From: Deltaproteobacteria bacterium
GTDB lineage: Bacteria; Desulfobacterota; SM23-61
Direction of reading: 5' to 3'
Length of the DNA: 64,000 nt
Assembly: GCA_016875165.1 (NCBI GenBank)
Contig: VGSF01000006.1
Span: forward strand, 35,040 to 99,039
The position numbers were made by a program, and so were the translations under genes. The notes beneath the pieces were generated by a model. That model saw only the letters and a list, made by a program, of their open reading frames with translations. It did not search any database and had not been told where the DNA came from. How positions within the stretch are numbered: position 1 is the stretch's first letter; every line of letters begins with the position of its first letter. This document shows, in pieces, positions 60,138-64,000 of this stretch.

Positions 60138-60854
60138 GTGAAAATTGATCCAGAAAAGTGCCAGACCTGTGCCAAGTGTATTCCCTTCTGCCCAGTTGGG
60201 GCAATTGGGGTGAAGGGGAAAAAGGTGATGATTGAGTATGATGAATGCGTGGAGTGCGGCGTGTGTGCCCGATCAGGGATTTGTCCGGATGGAGCTTTTG
60301 TCCGGGAAGAGTTGGAATGGCCGCGCATTCTCAGGGCGGAGTTTAGCGACCCGACCATCCCCCATAAGAAAACAGACATTGCCGGTCGGGGCACGGCCGA
60401 GATGAAAACCAACGATGTCACCGGACGGATCAGGAGAGGAGAGGTGGGCGTGGCCATCGAACTGGGGCGCCCCGGAGTGGGAACCCGCTTCACCGAGGTG
60501 GAAAAGGTTTCCCGGGCAGTAGCTTATCTAAAGATTCCCCTGGAAGAAGCAAACCCTGTGAGCGCACTGGTTCAGGATCGGGAGAAAGGAACTTTTCCCC
60601 CGGAAGTGCTCAAGGAAAAAGTTCTTTCGGCTATCGTGGAGTTCAAAGTACCGTTCGACCGGGCCGGGGAAGTTCTGGAACTACTCCGCCAGGTCACTAC
60701 AAAGATGGATACCGTGGCCAGCATCAGCCTGATCGGGCGGAGCGAAGCAGATGGCCGCATTCCTCTGGAAAATTTCCTGATTCAAAAAGGGGTCCCCTTC
60801 TACCCCAATGGCAAAGTAAACATCGGCCTGGGCCGGCCGCTGGCGGAACCATGA
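60138..60854 (+). CDS. Ferredoxin-domain protein with unknown C-terminal domain
   Basis: 238 residues, GTG start with GAAGGAGG ahead. The N-terminal 50 residues hold two 4Fe-4S motifs: C8-C11-C14...C18P, and a second, CVECGVCARSGICP (C37, C40, C43, C49), whose last spacing is two residues longer than the usual C-X3-CP. The remaining ~180 residues (about 70-238) have an alpha/beta pattern, with GEVGVAIELGRPGVGTRF and SISLIGRSEADGRIP, and match nothing I can name. It probably feeds electrons to the FAD oxidoreductase next to it. Confidence 0.75.
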   Translation: MKIDPEKCQTCAKCIPFCPVGAIGVKGKKVMIEYDECVECGVCARSGICPDGAFVREELEWPRILRAEFSDPTIPHKKTDIAGRGTAEMKTNDVTGRIRRGEVGVAIELGRPGVGTRFTEVEKVSRAVAYLKIPLEEANPVSALVQDREKGTFPPEVLKEKVLSAIVEFKVPFDRAGEVLELLRQVTTKMDTVASISLIGRSEADGRIPLENFLIQKGVPFYPNGKVNIGLGRPLAEP

Positions 60855-60948
60855 TAAAAACCATAAGGCGTAAGGGCGATCGAGCCGGGACGCCTCCAAA
60901 TAATACGCCTTGCGCTCTCGCGACTTACGATAACAAAGGAGAAGATCA

Positions 60949-61554
60949 GTGACTCACACTCTGCACCGTGAAGGAATTCGGGAAAGTGATTCTAACGATT
61001 ATATCATTCTGGCCATGGTGGAAGGAAATAATGAAGAGAAGCTTAACAACTTAGCCGAGCTTTTCCGCATCGTCCTTAAACACCGCCCGATCAACTATAC
61101 GGGTAAAGGACTTTTTCCTGATTTAACCGATGAACAATTGCCGCTTATTTACAAAAGAATTAAAATTGGCATGGCCGCATTTGAGAGCCGGGAAACGCTC
61201 CTGCAAATCCTGCAGGAAATTAAGGACCACGAATTGGGTGTCTCCGTTGTCGTATCAGGACTTTTCCAACATATTGGCCAGGATTGCCAGAAGCTGGGTC
61301 TGCCGATGCATACCGTGAACTTCTCTTTGGGGGTCTGGGGAAAGAGGGAATCGCTCCCCAACCCCAAGGTCACTGAGGTTACCACCATGTGCGGGCATGG
61401 ACTTATTTCTTTCAACCTAGTCCAGAGCCTGCTCAAGGATATTCGCCGTGGCCAGAAGAGCCTCGAGGAGGCAGCCGAAATCCTGGGGAAACCCTGTGTC
61501 TGCGGGGTCTTTAATCCCATCCGGGCCGTCCAGCTCTTGGAAAAGATGATTTGA
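60949..61554 (+). CDS. Protein of unknown function in the catabolic cluster
   Basis: 201 residues, GTG start with AAAGGAGAAG ahead. I do not recognise the family. It is soluble with no signal. Conserved-looking segments: DYIILAMVEGNNEEKLNNLA, HELGVSVVVSGLFQHIGQDC, and TEVTTMCGHGLISFNLVQSL followed by a C-X-C (PCVCGVFNP). The histidines and cysteines (CGHG, CVCG) could bind a metal. It follows the ferredoxin gene and precedes a hairpin, so it is the last gene of the operon. It may be a regulator or an accessory to the electron-transfer pair. Confidence 0.7.
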   Translation: MTHTLHREGIRESDSNDYIILAMVEGNNEEKLNNLAELFRIVLKHRPINYTGKGLFPDLTDEQLPLIYKRIKIGMAAFESRETLLQILQEIKDHELGVSVVVSGLFQHIGQDCQKLGLPMHTVNFSLGVWGKRESLPNPKVTEVTTMCGHGLISFNLVQSLLKDIRRGQKSLEEAAEILGKPCVCGVFNPIRAVQLLEKMI

Positions 61555-61566
61555 TTCGGAAAAGAT

Positions 61567-61618
61567 TAACCCCTGAAAAATAAGGGGTTGAGATCTTTAT
61601 TGATTAAAATTTTTTTTT
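61567..61618 (+). terminator. Probable terminator of the catabolic operon
   Basis: AACCCC pairs with GGGGTT (61568-61589) around an A-rich loop. A run of T residues follows only at 61609-61618, so efficiency is uncertain. Confidence 0.45.
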
Positions 61619-61649
61619 GATTCATAGTATTCTGCAAAGCTCCATTCTT

Positions 61650-61805
61650 GATGGCTTCGTAAAAAATCTCTTAGATCGTCACCCCGGCGAAAGCCGGGGT
61701 CCAGAACATCTTGAAATAACTTGATTCCGGCTGGAGTTTATCCCGATGAAAATCGGGGCCGGAATGACGGAAAACCGCATTTGCAGACTCTTTACGACAT
61801 CATCA
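61650..61805. repeat. TCGTAAAAAGTC palindromic element, copy 7
   Basis: GATGGCTTCGTAAAAAATC and GACTCTTTACGACATCATC are the inverted ends, with two changed bases. Interior CACCCCGGCGAAAGCCGGGG and the ATCCCGATGAAAATCGGG core as in copies 6 and 8. Confidence 0.78.
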
Positions 61806-61899
61806 TTCTTAGGATGAAAAAAATGGGGATTGTTAGATCAAACATTCCATGGGGGCAACCGCTTCCAGGAGAATAGACTAAATTTTTTTAGGAGATCCC

Positions 61900-62697
61900 A
61901 TGGAAGAAAAACTTCTGCTGATTGAAAAACAGGGAAAAGTTTGCACGATCATTCTCAATCGTCCGGAGCGGAGGAATGCTCTCTCCCCTCTCCTGCTCTT
62001 TCAGTTTGCCGAAGCTCTGGCCCGGCTTAAGGAGGAGGGTGAGGTTTTGTGCCTGGTCATCCGCGGAGCCGGCGATAAAGCTTTCACTTCCGGTTATGAC
62101 ATCTCGGATATCCCCACGAACCTGCCCCCGGAGATGGCCGAAGCCTTCAAGTCCAAAAACCCACTCCAGACCGGGCTGGAGGCGATCCTCAATTTCCCCT
62201 ACCCGGTCATCGCCATGATCAACGGCCATGCCTTCGGGGCCGGATGCGACCTGGCGGTAACATGCGACCTCCGTATCGCCGCCGAAAGCGCCCAGATGGG
62301 AATTCCCCCGGCAAAGCTGGGGATTATCTATCAGCCGGATGGAATCATGCGCCTCATCAATGTAGTGGGCCTGGCTAACGCTAAAGAAATTTTTCTCGCC
62401 GGACGAAGCTTCGGGGCCTTGAAGGCCAAAGAAATGGGATTGGTCCATTACGTTCTTCCTCCGGATCAACTGGCTCCCTTTACCTATGAACTGGCCCAAG
62501 AAATCGCCGGCAATGCCCCCTTATCCCTAAAAGGCATGAAAATGATCTTTAACAGAGCCGTAAAATACCAGCGACTCGACCCCGAGGATGCCAGGGAGAT
62601 TGAATCCCTCCGGGTTCAGGCCTTTAACAGCGAAGATTTGAAGGAAGGCCAGCGGGCTTTCAAGGAAAAACGAAAACCCGCCTTTAAAGGCAGGTAA
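61900..62697 (+). CDS. Methylmalonyl-CoA decarboxylase-like crotonase, copy 2
   Basis: 265 residues, same length as copy 1 at 57.8 kb and strongly similar to it end to end. It keeps FTSGYDISDIP, GIPPAKLGIIY (A138, Y144) and the closing NSEDLKEGQRAFKEKRKP. The remaining glutamate of copy 1 is an aspartate here (GCDLAV, D117), a conservative change in the active site. TAGGAG precedes the ATG. It forms a unit with the second TctC 18 bases downstream. The copy 1 / copy 2 pair points to duplication and divergence toward a related acid. Confidence 0.8.
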   Translation: MEEKLLLIEKQGKVCTIILNRPERRNALSPLLLFQFAEALARLKEEGEVLCLVIRGAGDKAFTSGYDISDIPTNLPPEMAEAFKSKNPLQTGLEAILNFPYPVIAMINGHAFGAGCDLAVTCDLRIAAESAQMGIPPAKLGIIYQPDGIMRLINVVGLANAKEIFLAGRSFGALKAKEMGLVHYVLPPDQLAPFTYELAQEIAGNAPLSLKGMKMIFNRAVKYQRLDPEDAREIESLRVQAFNSEDLKEGQRAFKEKRKPAFKGR

Positions 62698-62715
62698 ACA
62701 AAGGAGGTAAAGACG

Positions 62716-63708
62716 ATGAGGAGCCAGAAAAATTTTCTTAGAGGAATTATGGTGTCAGGATTATTCCTGTTCCTGCTCAGTTGTCCTTTACAGGCTTTCA
62801 GCCAGGATTTCCCCACAAAGCCCATTACCATCTACTGTGGATTTGAAGCCGGAGCTACGACCGACCTAACGGCCAGAGCCCTGGCCGAAGCGGGCCAAAA
62901 AATATTGGGGGTTCCGGTTGTAGTGGAGAATAAAGCAGGGGGAGGGGCCACCGTCGCGGCTACCCTTCTGGCCAGCAAAAAACCGGATGGTTATACCCTG
63001 GCGGTTTTATCCTCTTCAGCTTTGGACACGCGCCACCTGATGCTGAATGTACCCTACGATCCTTTCAAGGATTTCACCTACATTCTGGCCTACGCCAACT
63101 ATATTGGGGGCATATGCGTGAAGAAGGAGTCTCCCATTAAAACCCTGAACGACCTCGTGGAACATGCCCGCAAGAATCCAGGGGTTGTTTCCTACAGCTC
63201 TTCGGGAATCGGGGCCACCCAACAATTAGCCGTAGAATTTTTAGCCAAGCAAACCAAGGTGAGCTTCAAGCATGTTCCTTTCAAGGGAGGAGCCCCGGCT
63301 TGCACGGCCCTCATCGGGGGGCACGTTGACTTCACGGCGGGTGCGGGAATTCATCTGAATTATGTAAAACAGGACATCTTCCGGATGCTGGCCGTGACCA
63401 TCTCCGACAAGCGAGACCCGGATTTTCCCGATATCCCCACCCTCACGGATCTGGGTTATAAAGACGTGCCGCCGGCCCTGTACGTGCTTCTCGCTCCCAA
63501 AGGGTTACCCGATCCGATTTTCAATAAATTAGAACTGGCCTTTCGCCAGGCAGCCCACTCTTCTGAGTTCAAAAAAGTCCTGAATAATTTATCGGTTCCT
63601 TTCCATTTCAAAGACCGGCGTCAACTGGAGACAGACTTCCCCGGGACGTATAAATTCTACGCCGATCTCCTAAAGGAAATGGGCTTAGAAAAAGAAAAGA
63701 CTAAATAG
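62716..63708 (+). CDS. tctC: TctC-type tricarboxylate transporter receptor, copy 2
   Basis: 330 residues, signal peptide cleaved near FSQD (residue 30). ITIYCGFEAGATTDLTARAL, VVVENKAGGGATVAATLLAS and KGGAPACTALIGGHVDFTAG are the TctC signatures. AAAGGAGG precedes the start. No further tctA or tctB follows within the window, so it may use the TctAB encoded at 56 kb or one beyond the right edge. Confidence 0.9.
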   Translation: MRSQKNFLRGIMVSGLFLFLLSCPLQAFSQDFPTKPITIYCGFEAGATTDLTARALAEAGQKILGVPVVVENKAGGGATVAATLLASKKPDGYTLAVLSSSALDTRHLMLNVPYDPFKDFTYILAYANYIGGICVKKESPIKTLNDLVEHARKNPGVVSYSSSGIGATQQLAVEFLAKQTKVSFKHVPFKGGAPACTALIGGHVDFTAGAGIHLNYVKQDIFRMLAVTISDKRDPDFPDIPTLTDLGYKDVPPALYVLLAPKGLPDPIFNKLELAFRQAAHSSEFKKVLNNLSVPFHFKDRRQLETDFPGTYKFYADLLKEMGLEKEKTK

Positions 63709-63721
63709 ACAGGGGCAATTA

Positions 63722-63865
63722 TGACGATCTCGTAAAAAGTCGTCACTCCGGCCTGCCTGTGCCTGGCAGACAGGTGAAAACCGGAGTCCAGAGAACTTAT
63801 AACTATTTGAAAAGACTGGATTCCGGCTGGAGTTTATCCCGATGAAAATCGGGGCCGGAATGACA
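63722..63865. repeat. TCGTAAAAAGTC palindromic element, copy 8 (right end lost)
   Basis: GATCTCGTAAAAAGTCG starts it. The interior adds a CTGCCTGT..ACAGG hairpin to the CCGGAG arms, then the ATCCCGATGAAAATCGGG core. The expected GACTTTTTACGA end is missing. Confidence 0.7.
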
Positions 63866-63955
63866 AAAAACTTATGGCTCTTCTCCCAAAAGTGAGCGCT
63901 TAAATAAGCCAAGTAATGACGGCGTGTTCCATGAAAAAAGGCTTTACCGTAATTA

Positions 63956-63993
63956 TCCCCTCCCTTGGCGGGAGGGGATAAAGGGGAGGGGGA
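63956..63993. repeat. G/C-rich hairpin repeat, second copy
   Basis: CCCCTCCCTTGGCGGGAGGG then AAAGGGGAGGGGG; nearly the same as 1510-1548. Confidence 0.6.
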
Positions 63994-64000
63994 ATCTGGA

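Noticed and set aside
1..64000. rRNA, tRNA, tmRNA or other standard RNA genes
   Set aside because: Reading both strands I found no tRNA-like T-loop GTTCGAATC contexts with cloverleaf partners and no rRNA signature; a tRNAscan/Rfam run would be needed to be sure.

Overview
The window looks like a chromosomal segment of an anaerobic, probably deltaproteobacterial (Desulfobacterota, Syntrophobacterales-like) organism. The assignment rests on gene content: tungsten-type aldehyde:ferredoxin oxidoreductase, LutABC, two nickel-pincer racemase (LarA) homologues, TRAP/TAXI and tripartite tricarboxylate (TTT) transporters, several acyl-CoA enzymes, Tat-exported radical-SAM and DUF362 proteins, and intergenic spaces crowded with palindromic repeats. 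No rRNA, tRNA or CRISPR array was seen.

Layout. 0-12.5 kb: an ABC binding protein, a membrane spermidine-synthase-like protein, two overlapping Tat-signal radical-SAM proteins of the AmrS type, a DEDD nuclease, threonine aldolase, a HAD phosphatase, a DUF4384 protein and a collapsed WD40-caspase pseudogene. 13-19.4 kb: a 2-hydroxyacid operon (lutABC, larA-like, split UxaA/SuyAB-like lyase, flavin reductase). 19.4-24.7 kb: an AT-rich island with a type II restriction-modification pair (PmeII-like), an IS1380-like remnant, an acyl-CoA synthetase and a RAYT remnant. 25-28.3 kb: a TAXI-TRAP transporter. 28.5-38.2 kb, mostly minus strand: an IPMDH-like dehydrogenase, a CitE-like lyase, a dctM pseudogene cut by a RAYT-derived element, a second larA homologue (plus strand), an acyl-CoA ligase with a thiolase/DUF35 remnant upstream, an aminotransferase and an ACT protein. 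38.9-44.5 kb: a DUF362 protein and an aldehyde oxidoreductase set (Tat Fe-S subunit, AOR, cytochrome b). 44.6-48 kb: a very large adenylate cyclase/ATPase/TPR regulator. 48.5-63.7 kb: a collinear catabolic cluster of LeuB-, LeuC- and LeuD-like enzymes, a divergent acyl-CoA mutase large subunit, a CaiB CoA-transferase, TctCBA, a methylmalonyl-CoA-decarboxylase-like crotonase, an FAD oxidoreductase, a ferredoxin, an unknown protein, and a second crotonase-TctC pair.

How it fits together. The 48-64 kb cluster reads as uptake of a citrate-like or branched acid by TctABC, aconitase-type isomerisation and oxidative decarboxylation by the Leu-like enzymes, CoA activation, carbon-skeleton rearrangement and decarboxylation. 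The mutase + CoA-transferase + decarboxylase trio resembles the E. coli Sbm/YgfH/YgfG set, but the mutase has lost several signature pocket motifs, so its substrate is probably not methylmalonyl-CoA. This is the most promising metabolic novelty.

The most striking non-coding feature is a family of about 265-310 bp same-orientation elements (five full copies, one half copy). Their arms keep pairing through compensatory and G-U changes, which suggests a selected fold. A second family of about 150 bp palindromic elements (ends TCGTAAAAAGTC / GACTTTTTACGA) occurs nine times, whole or partial. Several genes are decaying (dctM, WD40-caspase, thiolase/DUF35, a CaiB stub, two RAYTs, IS1380), pointing to active rearrangement.
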